Shown here piece by piece: positions 35,226-45,798 of a stretch of 64,000 nucleotides of DNA; the stretch's first letter is position 1, and every line of letters starts with the position of its first letter. The stretch covers positions 186,001 through 250,000 of the forward strand of contig NZ_QOHI01000005.1 of NCBI RefSeq assembly GCF_003319095.1, written 5' to 3'. The stretch comes from Blastococcus sp. TBT05-19. GTDB taxonomy: Bacteria > Actinomycetota > Actinomycetes > Mycobacteriales > Geodermatophilaceae. The notes beneath the pieces were generated by a model. It was not told where the DNA came from and made no database searches. It was given only the letters and a program-made list of their open reading frames with translations. A program made the position numbers and the translations under genes.

Positions 35226-36893
35226 GTGGCCAACCGCCCGGCCCCGGCGAGGGGCTACTTCGCCGCCTTCATCGCGATCATCGCCCTCATCTACGGGCTG
35301 GTCTTCTTCGTCGGCGACACCCGCACCCCTCAGCTCGGGCTCGACCTGCGCGGCGGCACCACCGTCACGCTGACCGCCCGCACGCCCGACGGCCAGGCGC
35401 CGGCCCAGGAGGACCTGGAGCTGGCCCGCCGGATCATCGAGCAGCGGGTCAACGGCCTCGGCGTCGCCGAGGCCGAGGTGGTCACCGAGGGCGACTCCAA
35501 CATCGTCATCTCCGTCCCGGGTGAGGACGGCGAGCAGGCGCGCGAGCTCGGTGCCACCGCGCAGCTGCGCTTCCGCCCGGTCCTCTCCGGACCGGAGCCC
35601 GCGGCCCCGCCGGCCGAGGACCCGGCCGCCGAGGAGGGTGCCGACGCCGAGCCGACGGACGGTGCCGAGCCGACCGACGGCGCCGAGACCGCCGACGGGA
35701 CGGCCGAGGGCGAGTCCGCCGAGGAGTCCGCCGCTCCCGCCACGCCGACCGACGACGAGGGGGCCGTCGAGGACCCGGCGCTGCCCGACCCGGACGCGCC
35801 CGCCGTGACGCTGGAGGAGGCGTCCGCGGAGTACGCGACGCTCACCTGCGACGCGGAGAACGTCACCGGTGAGACCTCTCGTCCCGGCGACCACGTCGCG
35901 GCCTGCACCGAGGACGGCACCGCGAAGTACCTGCTCGGGCCCACGATCATCGAGGGCACCGAGATCGACGACGCCAGTGCCGCGACCGACGCCACCGACG
36001 GCCGCTGGGTCGTCCTGCTGGACTTCAAGTCCCAGGGGCGCGAGACCTGGGCGGCCTACACCGCCGCGAACGTCGGCAAGAACGTCGCCTTCACCCTCGA
36101 CGGACGGGTCATCTCCGCACCCACCATCCAGGGCGCCATCAACGGGCAGACCACCATCACGGGGCAGTTCGACCAGGAGTCGGCGGAGGAGCTCGCCAAC
36201 CAGCTGAAGTACGGCGCGCTCCCGCTCACCTTCACCCAGGCCACGGCGCAGTCGATCTCCACCGAGCTGGGGGAGGAGCAGCTGCGGGCCGGCCTCATCG
36301 CCGGCGCCCTCGGCATCGCGCTGGTCTTCCTCTACGCGCTGTTCTACTACCGGCTCCTCGGCCTGGTCATGATCGCCAGCCTCGTGCTGTCGGCGGTGGT
36401 GGTCTACGGCTGCCTGATCCTGCTCGGCCGTGAGATCGGCTTCACGCTCAGCCTCGCCGGCATCGCCGGGTTCATCGTGTCGATCGGCATCACGGCCGAC
36501 TCGTTCGTCGTCTACTTCGAACGGTTGAAGGACGAGATCCGGGAGGGCCGGTCGCTGCGGTCCGCCGTGCCGCGTGCCTGGGTCCGCGCCCGCCGGACGA
36601 TCCTCTCCGCGGACGCGGTCAGCTTCCTCGCGGCGGCGATCCTCTACGTGCTGGCGATCGGTGACGTGAAGGGCTTCGCGTTCACCCTCGGCATGTCCAC
36701 CGTGCTGGACCTGATCGTCGTCTTCCTCTTCACCCACCCGCTCATGGCCGTGCTGTCCCGGATCAAGTCGTTCGGCAGCAACCGGTTCTCCGGTCTGGGC
36801 CAGGTGGAGCACACCCGCCGCGCGGAGAAGCCGGCGCGCACGCGCGAGCTGGCCGGTGCCGGAGCCGGCCGCACCGACAGGAGCACCTCATGA
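35226..36893 (+). CDS. secD: Protein translocase subunit SecD
   Basis: A 555-aa membrane protein using proton flow to pull exported proteins through SecYEG. The N-terminal helix, GLDLRGGTTVTL, the P1 domain, and the RND-type core (FILYALFYYRLLGLVMIASL region, GITADSFVVYFERLKDEIREG, then the last helices) are visible. An acidic Ala/Glu/Pro-rich insertion with a repeated EPTDGAEPTDGAE unit fills about residues 120-195. It ends overlapping secF by 4 bases. Confidence 0.95.
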   Translation: MANRPAPARGYFAAFIAIIALIYGLVFFVGDTRTPQLGLDLRGGTTVTLTARTPDGQAPAQEDLELARRIIEQRVNGLGVAEAEVVTEGDSNIVISVPGEDGEQARELGATAQLRFRPVLSGPEPAAPPAEDPAAEEGADAEPTDGAEPTDGAETADGTAEGESAEESAAPATPTDDEGAVEDPALPDPDAPAVTLEEASAEYATLTCDAENVTGETSRPGDHVAACTEDGTAKYLLGPTIIEGTEIDDASAATDATDGRWVVLLDFKSQGRETWAAYTAANVGKNVAFTLDGRVISAPTIQGAINGQTTITGQFDQESAEELANQLKYGALPLTFTQATAQSISTELGEEQLRAGLIAGALGIALVFLYALFYYRLLGLVMIASLVLSAVVVYGCLILLGREIGFTLSLAGIAGFIVSIGITADSFVVYFERLKDEIREGRSLRSAVPRAWVRARRTILSADAVSFLAAAILYVLAIGDVKGFAFTLGMSTVLDLIVVFLFTHPLMAVLSRIKSFGSNRFSGLGQVEHTRRAEKPARTRELAGAGAGRTDRSTS

Positions 36894-38197
36894 CCCGCCC
36901 GACCGACCAGGGAGAGCCGACGCCGGTGGACGCCCCCGTCGGCGCCGGCGAGGACGCCCTCGCCGATGCCGGTCTGCCGCAGGACCCCGGCGGCGAGGCC
37001 GAGTCGACGGCCGCCTCGCGACCCCGTGCCCGCCTCAGCTCCCGGCTCTACAACGGCGAGGCCGGGTTGGACGTCGTCGGCCGCAGCCGGCTGATCTACA
37101 AGATCACCGCCGTGGTGATGATCCTGTGCATCGCCTCGATGGTGTTCCGCGGCTTCAACTTCGGCATCGACTTCGAGGGCGGCAACAGCTTCCGGCTGCC
37201 CGGTACCGAGCAGCAGCTGTCCGACGCCCGGTCCGCGGCCGAGGACGCCGGCGCCGAGGTGGCCACCGCCCAGGTCGTCGGGGGCAACACGCTGCTGGTG
37301 CGCACGGAGGCGCTGGACAACGACGGCGAGCGCGCGGTCGTCGAGGCTCTCGCGGACGCCGTCGGCATCGCCCCGGACGAGGTCAGCCCCGAGGCCGTCA
37401 GCGCCGAGTGGGGCCGGGACATCACCGACCAGGCGCTGGTCGCCCTGGCCGTCTTCCTGGTCGCCGTGGTGCTGTTCCTCGCCGTGCGCTTCCAGCCGAA
37501 GATGGCCATCGGGGCCATGGCCGCCCTGGCCCACGACATCGTCGTGACCGCCGGCGTGTACGCGCTGATCGGTTTCGAGGTCACACCGTCCACGGTCATC
37601 GGCTTCCTGACCATCCTCGGCTTCTCGCTCTACGACACCGTCGTCGTCTTCGACAAGGTCGACGAGAACGTGAAGGACCTGGACAAGTCCGCCCGCATGA
37701 CCTGGGGCGAGGCGGCCAACCTGGCGGTCAACCAGACCCTCATGCGCTCGATCAACACCTCGATCATCGCGCTGCTGCCGGTGGCCGGGCTGCTCTTCGT
37801 GGGCGCCGGTCTGCTCGGCGTCGGCACGCTCAAGGACCTCGCCCTGGTGCTGTTCGTCGGCCTGGCCGCGGGCACGTACTCGTCGATCGTCCTGGCGACG
37901 CCGATCGTGGCCGACCTCAAGGAGCGCGAGCCCGAGGTGCAGGCGCTCCGGCGGAGGGTGCAGGCCCGCCGTTCCACGGCCGCCCGCACCGGCGGGGCCC
38001 CCGCCGGGCCGGTCGCCAGCGCGCGCCGGCGCCGGAGCAGCGGCGGCGGGGTGGCGGTGGCCGAGCTGCCGGAGACGGTGGACGCCGACGTCGTCGTCGA
38101 GTCGCCGGCCTCGGTGCGGCCGGAGCGGGCCGCCGGTTCCACCGCCGCGCCGCGGCCCGGCGCGCGTCCGCAGCGCCCCGGCAAGCGCCGCCGGTGA
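36890..38197 (+). CDS. secF: Protein translocase subunit SecF
   Basis: SecD partner (435 aa). After a 45-residue acidic N-terminus and the LSSRLYNGEAGLDVVGRSR motif come six helices with FNFGIDFEGGNSFRLPG, LTILGFSLYDTVVVFDKVDEN and VNQTLMRSINTS. The C-terminal about 90 residues are Arg/Ala/Pro-rich and end PGKRRR, a basic cytoplasmic tail typical of actinobacteria. It overlaps secD and apt by 4 bases each. Confidence 0.95.
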   Translation: MTRPTDQGEPTPVDAPVGAGEDALADAGLPQDPGGEAESTAASRPRARLSSRLYNGEAGLDVVGRSRLIYKITAVVMILCIASMVFRGFNFGIDFEGGNSFRLPGTEQQLSDARSAAEDAGAEVATAQVVGGNTLLVRTEALDNDGERAVVEALADAVGIAPDEVSPEAVSAEWGRDITDQALVALAVFLVAVVLFLAVRFQPKMAIGAMAALAHDIVVTAGVYALIGFEVTPSTVIGFLTILGFSLYDTVVVFDKVDENVKDLDKSARMTWGEAANLAVNQTLMRSINTSIIALLPVAGLLFVGAGLLGVGTLKDLALVLFVGLAAGTYSSIVLATPIVADLKEREPEVQALRRRVQARRSTAARTGGAPAGPVASARRRRSSGGGVAVAELPETVDADVVVESPASVRPERAAGSTAAPRPGARPQRPGKRRR

Positions 38198-38778
38198 CCG
38201 ACCCGACCGTGCAGCCGCTCGACGAGCTCATCGCGAGCCTCACCGTCGACGTCCCGGACCACCCCGAACCCGGGGTCCTGTTCCGGGACCTCACGCCGGT
38301 GTTCGCCGACGGCCCGGCCTTCCGCCGGGTCGTCGAGGGCCTGGCCGCACCGCAGGAGTCCGATCCGCGGGCGGCGGCGCTCGCGGGCTCCACGGCGGGG
38401 GAGCGAGCCTTCGACGTCGTCGTCGGCGTGGAGGCCCGCGGCTTCCTGCTGGCCGCCGCCATCGCGCTCGACGCGGGCGTCGGCGTGGTCCCGGTCCGCA
38501 AGGCCGGCAAGCTCCCGCGCGAGCGGATCGCGGCGGACTACGCCCTCGAGTACGGCAGCGCCACGCTCGAGCTGCACACCGACTCGATCCGGCCCGGTCA
38601 GCGCGTGCTGGTGGTCGACGACGTGCTGGCCACCGGCGGCACGCTCGTCGCGGCCGTCTCGCTGGTCGAGCAGCTCGGCGGGATCGTCACCGCGGTGGCC
38701 GTCGTCGTGGAGCTCACCGCCCTGGGCGGCCGGGAGCGGTTGGTGCCGCACGCGGTGCACGCGCTCTGGACCACCTAG
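38194..38778 (+). CDS. apt: Adenine phosphoribosyltransferase
   Basis: A 194-aa purine salvage enzyme converting adenine and PRPP to AMP. The PRPP-binding motif is VLVVDDVLATGGT, with PGVLFRDLTPVFADG and GVEARGFLLAAAIAL upstream. An extra Ala-rich insertion (about residues 50-65, SDPRAAALAGSTAGE) lies before the GVEARG block. The GTG start at 38194 overlaps the secF stop. Position before relA matches other actinobacteria. Confidence 0.94.
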   Translation: MTDPTVQPLDELIASLTVDVPDHPEPGVLFRDLTPVFADGPAFRRVVEGLAAPQESDPRAAALAGSTAGERAFDVVVGVEARGFLLAAAIALDAGVGVVPVRKAGKLPRERIAADYALEYGSATLELHTDSIRPGQRVLVVDDVLATGGTLVAAVSLVEQLGGIVTAVAVVVELTALGGRERLVPHAVHALWTT

Positions 38779-38872
38779 CCGGGTGAGGCGCGTCCGGCGC
38801 GCCCGGCGACGGGACACGCCGTCCGGCTAGCATGGGGAGGGTCCCCCCTCCTCGAAACCCGTGGGAGCAGCC

Positions 38873-41326
38873 GTGGCCTCCGAAGTAGCCGCTGACGCGG
38901 CTCCCGCGCGGCCCGGCGCGGTGGAGACCGGTGCGGCGGAGGGCGCGGTGGCGCCCGACGGCGGGACGCCCACCCGGCACCCGCTCCCGGAGCGCCCGGT
39001 GGTCCGCCGCCCCGACGACGTCGGCGCCGAGCCCGTCGACCCGGACTCCGGTGCACCCCGCCGCCGCGTGCGCGACCGGCTCGCCCGCCGGATCGTCGCC
39101 GGGCAGCGGAGCACGCTGGTGCGCCCGGTGCTCGAGCCGCTGGCAGCGCTGCACCGGCAGAGCCACCCGAAGGCCGACCTCGCACTGCTGCAGCGCGCCT
39201 ACGACGTGGCCGAGGCGGCGCACAGCAGCCAGAAGCGCAAGAGCGGCGACCCCTACATCACCCACCCGCTCGCCGTCTCCACGGTGCTGGCCGGGCTCGG
39301 GATGGACACCACGACGCTGATCGCGGCCCTGCTGCACGACACCGTCGAGGACACCGGCGTCACGCTCGAGACGATCACCACCGACTTCGGCTCGGAGGTG
39401 GCGCACCTGGTCGACGGCGTCACCAAGATCGACCGGGTCAAGCTGGGTGACGCCGCCCAGGCCGAGACGATCCGCAAGATGATCGTGGCGATGGCCCGCG
39501 ACCCGCGGGTACTGGTCATCAAGCTGGCCGACCGGCTGCACAACATGCGCACGCTGCGCTTCCTCCCGCCCGAGAAGCAGGAGAAGAAGGCGCGCGAGAC
39601 GCTGGAGATCCTCGCCCCGCTGGCCCACCGGCTGGGTATGAACACCATCAAGTGGGAGCTCGAGGACCTCGCGTTCGCCACGCTGTACCCGAAGCGCTAC
39701 GACGAGATCGTGCGGCTGGTGGCCGAGCGCGCGCCGTCCCGCGACACGTTCATCGCCGAGGTCACCTCGCAGGTGACCGAGCAGCTCAAGGCCGCGAAGA
39801 TCGAGGCGGCCGTGACCGGCCGGCCCAAGCACTACTACTCGATCTACCAGAAGATGATCGTGCGCGGCCGCGACTTCACCGACATCTGGGACCTCGTCGG
39901 CATCCGCATCCTGGTGGACTCGGTGCGCGACTGCTACGCGGCACTCGGCATCATGCACGCGCACTGGCAGCCGGTGCCGGGCCGCTTCAAGGACTTCGTG
40001 GCCATGCCGAAGTTCAACATGTACCAGTCGCTGCACACGACGGTGATCGGCCCGCAGGGCAAGCCGGTCGAGCTGCAGATCCGCACGCACGACATGCACC
40101 GCACCGCGGAGTTCGGCATCGCCGCGCACTGGAAGTACAAGGAGAAGGCGCGGGTCGGCGGCAAGCCCAGCGCCGGTGAGTTCGGTGCCCCGGTCAAGGC
40201 CGGCTCGCCCGACGACATGCTGTGGCTGCGCCAGCTGCTGGACTGGCAGCGCGAGGCGCAGGAGCCCGGCGAGTTCCTGGAGACGCTGCGGTACGACCTC
40301 GGTCCGCAGGAGGTCTTCGTCTTCACGCCGAAGGGCGACGTGGTCAGCCTGCCCGGCGAGTCGACGCCGGTGGACTTCGCCTTCGCGGTGCACACCGAGG
40401 TCGGCTACCGGACGATCGGCGCCCGCGTGAACGGCTCGCTGGTGTCGCTGGACAGCAAGCTCACCAACGGGGACGTCGTCGAGATCTTCACCTCCAAGTC
40501 GCCGACCGCCGGCCCGTCGAAGGACTGGCTGTCGTTCGTCGGGTCGTCCCGGGCACGCACCAAGATCCGCCAGTGGTTCACCAAGGAGCGCCGCGAGGAC
40601 GCCGTCGAGGCCGGCAAGGAGGCCCTGACCCGCGCCATGCGCAAGGCCGGGCTCCCGCTGCAGCGGCTGCTCGGCGGCGAGGCGCTGTCCACGCTCGCCA
40701 AGGACCTGCGCTTCGCCGACGTCACCGCGCTCTACGCGGCGGTGGGAGAGAACCACCTCTCGGCCGCCTCGGTCGTCGAGAAGCTGATGGTGGCGCTCGG
40801 CGGCAGCGAGGGCGCCACCGAGGACATCGCCGAGACCGCGATCCCGACCCGGCGGTCCTCGCCGCGGCGCGGCAGCGGCGATCCGGGCGTCGTCGTGCAC
40901 GGCATGACCGACGTGTGGGCCAAGCTCGCGAAGTGCTGCACCCCCGTGCCGGGGGACGCGATCCTCGGGTTCGTCACCCGCGGGGGTGGCGTGAGCGTGC
41001 ACCGCACCGACTGCACCAACGCCGCTGACCTGCAGAGCAAGCCCGAGCGGCTCGTCGAGGTCGAGTGGGGCAACCAGCAGGGCGCGATGTTCCTGGTCGC
41101 GATCCAGGTCGAGGCGCTGGACCGGCACCGGCTGCTGTCCGACGTGACCAAGGCGCTGGCCGACGAGCGGGTGAACATCCTGTCCGCGTCGGTGCAGACC
41201 AGCCGCGACCGCGTCGCGATCAGCCGGTTCACCTTCGAGCTGGCCGACCCCGCGCACCTCGGCGCGGTGCTGCAGACCGTGCGCAACGTGGACGGCGTCT
41301 TCGACGTCGAGCGCGTCACCGCCTAG
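38873..41326 (+). CDS. relA: Bifunctional (p)ppGpp synthetase/hydrolase RelA/SpoT
   Basis: Rel protein (817 aa) making and breaking the stringent-response alarmone. After a disordered 65-residue N-terminus comes the hydrolase HD domain (HDTVEDT), the synthetase domain with RFKD and [12 protein letters not shown], then TGS ([24 protein letters not shown]), the zinc-finger-like region (KCCTPVPGD) and a C-terminal ACT domain. RFKD is the form found in bifunctional Rel enzymes, so both activities are expected. GTG 38873 is preferred because GGGAG lies 5 bases upstream; GTG 38861 is the alternative. Confidence 0.96.
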   Translation: MASEVAADAAPARPGAVETGAAEGAVAPDGGTPTRHPLPERPVVRRPDDVGAEPVDPDSGAPRRRVRDRLARRIVAGQRSTLVRPVLEPLAALHRQSHPKADLALLQRAYDVAEAAHSSQKRKSGDPYITHPLAVSTVLAGLGMDTTTLIAALLHDTVEDTGVTLETITTDFGSEVAHLVDGVTKIDRVKLGDAAQAETIRKMIVAMARDPRVLVIKLADRLHNMRTLRFLPPEKQEKKARETLEILAPLAHRLGMNTIKWELEDLAFATLYPKRYDEIVRLVAERAPSRDTFIAEVTSQVTEQLKAAKIEAAVTGRPKHYYSIYQKMIVRGRDFTDIWDLVGIRILVDSVRDCYAALGIMHAHWQPVPGRFKDFVAMPKFNMYQSLHTTVIGPQGKPVELQIRTHDMHRTAEFGIAAHWKYKEKARVGGKPSAGEFGAPVKAGSPDDMLWLRQLLDWQREAQEPGEFLETLRYDLGPQEVFVFTPKGDVVSLPGESTPVDFAFAVHTEVGYRTIGARVNGSLVSLDSKLTNGDVVEIFTSKSPTAGPSKDWLSFVGSSRARTKIRQWFTKERREDAVEAGKEALTRAMRKAGLPLQRLLGGEALSTLAKDLRFADVTALYAAVGENHLSAASVVEKLMVALGGSEGATEDIAETAIPTRRSSPRRGSGDPGVVVHGMTDVWAKLAKCCTPVPGDAILGFVTRGGGVSVHRTDCTNAADLQSKPERLVEVEWGNQQGAMFLVAIQVEALDRHRLLSDVTKALADERVNILSASVQTSRDRVAISRFTFELADPAHLGAVLQTVRNVDGVFDVERVTA

Positions 41327-41369
41327 GTCCCGCGGTGCGACCCTGAGGGCTGGGAACGTCGTGGGGCTC

Positions 41370-41723
41370 TCAGTCGCGCCGGATGTCGATCTGCTCGGTG
41401 CGTCCGGCGGGCATCCGTGGGCGACCGGCCACCACATCGAGATCCAGAGCTCGGTCAGGGCGGCGGAAGAGGGCGGCGAACGTGTTCGCACGCAGACCCA
41501 CCCGGGCTCGCAGCGTCACCCGGTCGTCGGCGGAGAGATCGAGATCGAGGGGCGCGCTGGCCTGCGGCCACAGGGCGACGTGGACCGTGTATCGCCCCTC
41601 TTCCATCGTGATGTCGACGCTGCTCTCGCTGCGGAGGGCGGCCACCCGGTTCCCGTCGACGAACACCTGCATGCGGCTGACGAGCGGGGCGCCGTACTCG
41701 CGGTAGACGGTGACGGTGGACAT
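41370..41723 (-). CDS. Small hypothetical beta-rich protein
   Basis: A 117-aa protein with no membrane segment. The middle (QVFVDGNRVAALRSESSVDITMEEGRYTVHVAL, then LDLDLSADDRVTLRARV) has the look of a small PEGA-like beta-sandwich, in which a short strand with VDG is followed by a glycine-turn and paired strands. Function is unknown. The ATG at 41723 (MSTVTVYREYG) is preferred; the open frame upstream is GC noise. It lies convergent with relA, 43 bases away. Confidence 0.7.
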   Translation of the reverse strand: MSTVTVYREYGAPLVSRMQVFVDGNRVAALRSESSVDITMEEGRYTVHVALWPQASAPLDLDLSADDRVTLRARVGLRANTFAALFRRPDRALDLDVVAGRPRMPAGRTEQIDIRRD

Positions 41724-41790
41724 GGGGCCAGCACCGTAACGGATCTTGCAATGGCCCCGCGGTGTGGGGAGCGCTTCACCCCCCGGAGCG

Positions 41791-41829
41791 ACGAGAGCGC
41801 CGGTCCCCGAGGGGAACCGGCGCTCTCGT
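41791..41829. terminator. Hairpin downstream of the cyclophilin gene
   Basis: ACGAGAGCGCCGGT (41791-41804) pairs with ACCGGCGCTCTCGT (41816-41829), with an inner CCCC/GGGG extension. It lies just beyond the stop of the minus-strand cyclophilin gene. Confidence 0.75.
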
Positions 41830-41844
41830 GAGGGGCGATTCAGG

Positions 41845-42705
41845 TCAGACGACGGACATGTCGGTGATCTGGACCGGGATGTTCGGGGCGCCGTCGCCGG
41901 GGCCCTCGACGCCCTGCACGCCGCCCGCGGCGACCTTCTCGAGCACGGCCAGGCCGGCCTCGTCGATGGTGCCGACCACCGTGTACTGCGGCGGCAGCGT
42001 GACGTCGGTGTAGGTGAGGAAGAACTGCCCGCCGGTGGAGCCGGGTGCGGCGGTCTTGGCCATCGCGATGGTCCCGCGCGGGTAGGTCGTCTCCGGCGTG
42101 ACCTCCTCGGCGTACTTGTAGGACGGCCCGCCCGAGCCCTTGCCGGTCGGGTCACCGCACTGCAGCAGACCGAACGATTCCTGGGTCACCAGCCGGTGGC
42201 AGGGGGTGTCGTCGTAGAAGCCGACGTCGGTGAGGTGCACGAAGCTCGCCGCCGCGCACGGCGCCTTGGCGCGGTCCAGGGTCAGCGTCAGGTCGCCCTG
42301 GTCGGTGGCCATCAGCAGGGTCGCGGTGCCCTGCGTCGGCGTCGCCTCGGGCGTGGGCGGGAGGCCGACGTCCTTGAGGTCGGGGTTGCCGCTCTCGTCG
42401 GGCACGTACTCGCAGCTGACCGTGCCGTCGGGGTTCGTCGTGCGCGCCGCGGGCGACGTCGCCGCCGGCGAGGAGGAGGGGGCGGCGGCCTGGTCGTCGG
42501 GCTCGTCGTCGCCACCGAGGACGCCGGTGATCAGCAGCGCGGCGCCGACGACCACGACGGCGGCGAGCGCGGTGAGGAGGATGCCCAGGTTGCGACGGCG
42601 CTTCTTCGCCTGGTCGGCGCGGCGCTCCAGCTGGCGCTGGAGGTGGCGCTGCGCGGCCTGGCGCCGCTGCTTGTTCGTGGACACGGGTGCGAACTCCTCG
42701 GGCAT
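41845..42705 (-). CDS. Membrane-anchored cyclophilin-type peptidyl-prolyl isomerase
   Basis: A 286-aa protein. It has a basic cytoplasmic N-terminus (NKQRRQAAQRHLQRQLERRA), one transmembrane helix (about 40-62), a Pro/Ser/Ala linker, and an extracytoplasmic cyclophilin domain (about 120-286) with DTPCHRLV, QCGDPTGKGSGGPSYKYAEE, GTIAMAKTAAPGSTGGQFF and YTVVGTIDEAGL. It probably assists folding of exported proteins. It is divergent from the MBL gene and follows relA, as in M. tuberculosis (Rv2582 next to relA). Confidence 0.92.
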   Translation of the reverse strand: MPEEFAPVSTNKQRRQAAQRHLQRQLERRADQAKKRRRNLGILLTALAAVVVVGAALLITGVLGGDDEPDDQAAAPSSSPAATSPAARTTNPDGTVSCEYVPDESGNPDLKDVGLPPTPEATPTQGTATLLMATDQGDLTLTLDRAKAPCAAASFVHLTDVGFYDDTPCHRLVTQESFGLLQCGDPTGKGSGGPSYKYAEEVTPETTYPRGTIAMAKTAAPGSTGGQFFLTYTDVTLPPQYTVVGTIDEAGLAVLEKVAAGGVQGVEGPGDGAPNIPVQITDMSVV

Positions 42706-42834
42706 GCGGGGGTGCGGGACGCGCGGCCGGGAGAACGGCCGAGATCCGCTGTTCGGGGACGGAGTCTAGGTGGCGGGGCTGGGCGCTCCCTGGCAGCACC
42801 GGGGAGCGTCGGCACGCCCGCGTAACCTGCACGG

Positions 42835-43518
42835 GTGCTCATCCGCTCGTTCCCCGCCGGCGCGTTCGGCACCAACTGCTACGCCGTCGCCTCCGGGCCG
42901 GGGCAGGAGTGCGTCGTCGTCGACCCCGGCATGGACGCCGTCGAGCCCCTGGCCCGCATGCTGGCCGAGGACGGCCTCAAGCCGGTCGCCGTCGTGCTCA
43001 CCCACGGGCACCTGGACCACACGTTCTCCGTGCTGCCGGTCTGCGACGGCTACGACATCCCCGCGTACCTGCACCCGAAGGACTTCGGGATGCTGTCCGA
43101 CCCCGCGAAGTGGCACGGCCCCCAGCTCGCCCCGCTGATCACCGGCGTCCGGCTGCCCGACCCGTCGGACGTGAAGTCGCTGGACGACGGCGCCGTGCTC
43201 TCCCTGGCCGGGGTCGACCTGACCGTGCGGCACGCGCCGGGGCACACGCAGGGCTCGGTCATGTTCTCCGTCGACCTCGGCGAGGCCCCCGGACTGCTGG
43301 CCGGCGACGTGCTGTTCGCCGGCTCCGTGGGCCGGGTCGACCTGCCCGGCGGCTCGTGGGACGACATGCTGCGCTCGCTGCGCGACGTCGTCCTGCCGCT
43401 GGACGACGAGACGGTCGTGCTGCCCGGCCACGGCCCGGCGACGACGATCGGCCGCGAGCGCGCGACCAACCCCTACCTGGCCGAAGCCGCCTCCGCACCG
43501 AAGGGCCGTGGTCTCTGA
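42835..43518 (+). CDS. MBL-fold metallo-hydrolase (glyoxalase II-like)
   Basis: A 227-aa metallo-beta-lactamase fold hydrolase. The binuclear metal motif is THGHLDH, with further ligands in APGHTQGSVMF, LLAGDVLFAGS and LPGHGPATTIG. It resembles hydroxyacylglutathione-hydrolase-like enzymes; actinobacteria of this type lack glutathione, so the thioester substrate is probably different. The GTG start at 42835 is used, and hisS starts immediately after its stop. Confidence 0.9.
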   Translation: MLIRSFPAGAFGTNCYAVASGPGQECVVVDPGMDAVEPLARMLAEDGLKPVAVVLTHGHLDHTFSVLPVCDGYDIPAYLHPKDFGMLSDPAKWHGPQLAPLITGVRLPDPSDVKSLDDGAVLSLAGVDLTVRHAPGHTQGSVMFSVDLGEAPGLLAGDVLFAGSVGRVDLPGGSWDDMLRSLRDVVLPLDDETVVLPGHGPATTIGRERATNPYLAEAASAPKGRGL

Positions 43519-44781
43519 ATGGCCGGCATGACCGCCCCCAAGGGCACGTTCGACACCCTGCCCCCGGACTCCGCGCGCTTCCTCGCCGTCCGCGACACCC
43601 TGACCGCGCCGCTGCGGCGGGCGGGCTACGGCTACGTCGAGACGCCGGTGTTCGAGGACACCGCCGTCTTCTCCCGCGGCGTCGGTGAGTCCACCGACGT
43701 CGTGACCAAGGAGATGTACACCTTCGAGGACAGGGGAGGCCGTTCGCTGACCCTGCGCCCGGAGCTCACCGCCGGCCTGATGCGCGCGTTCATCGAGCAC
43801 CGCCTGCACGACGGCGCGTTGCCGGTGAAGCTCTGGACGGTCGGCTCGGCCTTCCGCTACGAGCGCCCGCAGGCCGGCCGCTACCGGCACTTCACCCAGG
43901 TCGACATGGAGGCCCTCGGCACCGACGACCCGGCGCTGGACGCCGAGGTCGTCGCCCTGGGCGTGCAGGGCTTCCGCGACCTCGGGCTCACCGACTTCGA
44001 GCTGCTCCTGACCTCGCTCGGCGATGCCACCTGCCGGCCGCAGTACCGCGAGCTGCTCGTGGCCTACCTGGACAAGCTGGACCTCGACGAGGAGACCCGG
44101 CGCCGCGCGGCCATCAACCCGCTGCGCGTGCTCGACGACAAGCGGCCCGAGGTGCAGGCCCAGCTCGGCGACGCCCCGCTGATGGTCGACCACCTCTCGG
44201 ACTCGACCAAGGCGCACTACGACGCCGTCCGCCAGCACCTGACCGACCTCGGCGTCACCTGGACCGAGGCGCCTCGGCTCGTGCGCGGGCTGGACTACTA
44301 CACGAAGACGACGTTCGAGTTCATCCACTCCGGCCTGGGCGCGCAGTCGGCGATCGGTGGTGGCGGCCGCTACGACGGGCTGTCGGCCGCGCTCGGCGGC
44401 CCGGACCTCTCGGGCATCGGCTACGCCGTCGGCGTCGACCGGACGCTGCTCGCGGTGCAGGCCGAGGGCCTCGACGTCGGGGCGACCCCGGGCGTGCAGG
44501 CGTTCGTCGTCCCGCTGGGGGCCGAGGCCAAGCGGCTCGCCGTGACGCTGGTCGGGCAGCTGCGCCAGGCCGGGGTCTCCGCCGACACCGTCTACGGCGA
44601 CCGCGGGCTCAAGGGCTCGATGAAGGCGGCCGACCGCTCCGGGGCCTCGCACGTGCTCGTCATCGGCGAGCGCGACCTGGCCGAGGGGGTCGGTCAGCTC
44701 AAGGATCTGCGCACCGGCGAGCAGGTCGCCGTCCCCGTGGGTGAGCTGTTCGACCGGCTGCGTGCGAGTGTGGAGAGGTGA
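43519..44781 (+). CDS. hisS: Histidyl-tRNA synthetase
   Basis: Class II synthetase (420 aa) charging tRNA-His. Motif 2 region is [24 protein letters not shown], the histidine-binding loop is [13 protein letters not shown], motif 3 is GGGGRYDGL through [14 protein letters not shown], and a C-terminal anticodon-binding domain follows (about 325-420). The ATG at 43519 abuts the MBL stop, and its stop overlaps the aldo/keto reductase start. Confidence 0.96.
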   Translation: MAGMTAPKGTFDTLPPDSARFLAVRDTLTAPLRRAGYGYVETPVFEDTAVFSRGVGESTDVVTKEMYTFEDRGGRSLTLRPELTAGLMRAFIEHRLHDGALPVKLWTVGSAFRYERPQAGRYRHFTQVDMEALGTDDPALDAEVVALGVQGFRDLGLTDFELLLTSLGDATCRPQYRELLVAYLDKLDLDEETRRRAAINPLRVLDDKRPEVQAQLGDAPLMVDHLSDSTKAHYDAVRQHLTDLGVTWTEAPRLVRGLDYYTKTTFEFIHSGLGAQSAIGGGGRYDGLSAALGGPDLSGIGYAVGVDRTLLAVQAEGLDVGATPGVQAFVVPLGAEAKRLAVTLVGQLRQAGVSADTVYGDRGLKGSMKAADRSGASHVLVIGERDLAEGVGQLKDLRTGEQVAVPVGELFDRLRASVER

Positions 44782-45770
44782 GTTCCTCGATGGAGCAGCG
44801 ACCGCTCGGGCGGACCGGGGCCGACGTCAGCGTGATCGGCCTGGGCACCTGGCAGCTGGGCGGCGACTGGGGCAGCGTCGACGACGAGACGGCGCTGACG
44901 ATCCTGGAGACGGCGCTCGACGCCGGGGTGACCCTGCTCGACACCGCCGACGTCTACGGCGACGGCCGTTCCGAGGAGCGGATCCGCAAGGCGCTCGCGA
45001 CGCGGTCCAAGCGGCCGTTCGTCGCGACCAAGGCCGGGCGCCGGGCCGATCCGTTCGAGGCCGACCAGTACACGCCCGAGAACCTGCGCGCGTGGATCGA
45101 CCGGTCCCGCCGCAACCTCGGCGTCGACACCCTCGACCTGGTCCAGCTGCACTGCCCGCCGCCCGCGGTCTACTCCGACCAGCGGGTCTACGACGCGCTG
45201 GACTCGTTCGTCGCGGACGGCGCCATCGCCGCGTACGGCGTCTCGGTGGAGACGGTCGAGGAGGGGCTGACCGCGCTGCAGCACGAGGGCGTGGCCACGA
45301 TCCAGGTCATCCTCAACGTCTTCCGGCGCAAGCCGCTGGAGGAGCTGCTGCCCGCCGCCCAGCGCGCCGGGGTCGGCATCCTCGCCCGCGTCCCGCTGGC
45401 CAGCGGCCTGCTCACCGGCCGGTTCAGCGAGCACACCGAGTTCGCCGCCGACGACCACCGGAACTTCAACCGCAACGGCGAGGCCTTCGACGTCGGCGAG
45501 ACGTTCGCGGGCGTGCCCTACGACGTCGGGGTGGCCGCCGCCCGCGACTTCGTCGACATCGCCGGCAATCGGGTTCCCAGCCAGGTCGCCCTGCGCTGGG
45601 TCATCGACCAGCCCGGCGTCACCTCGGTCATCCCCGGCGCCAGCAAGGTCGGGCACGTCGGCGGGAACGTCGACGCGGCAGCGCTCCCGGCGCTCACCGA
45701 CACCGAGCTCTCCGACCTCGAGCGGCTGTACGACGAGCGCATCCGCGCGCACGTGCACGACCGCTGGTAA
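44778..45770 (+). CDS. Aldo/keto reductase
   Basis: NADPH-dependent TIM-barrel reductase (330 aa). The catalytic set is visible: D and Y in [12 protein letters not shown] in [13 protein letters not shown] in LVQLHCPPP; the C-terminal cofactor segment is [16 protein letters not shown]. The physiological carbonyl substrate is unknown. The start is GTG 44778 overlapping the hisS stop; ATG 44790 (MEQRPLG), which follows GTTCCTCG rather than a Shine-Dalgarno, is possible. Confidence 0.93.
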   Translation: MSSSMEQRPLGRTGADVSVIGLGTWQLGGDWGSVDDETALTILETALDAGVTLLDTADVYGDGRSEERIRKALATRSKRPFVATKAGRRADPFEADQYTPENLRAWIDRSRRNLGVDTLDLVQLHCPPPAVYSDQRVYDALDSFVADGAIAAYGVSVETVEEGLTALQHEGVATIQVILNVFRRKPLEELLPAAQRAGVGILARVPLASGLLTGRFSEHTEFAADDHRNFNRNGEAFDVGETFAGVPYDVGVAAARDFVDIAGNRVPSQVALRWVIDQPGVTSVIPGASKVGHVGGNVDAAALPALTDTELSDLERLYDERIRAHVHDRW

Positions 45771-45798
45771 CCCACCGCCCTTTCGAAAGGCTCCTCCT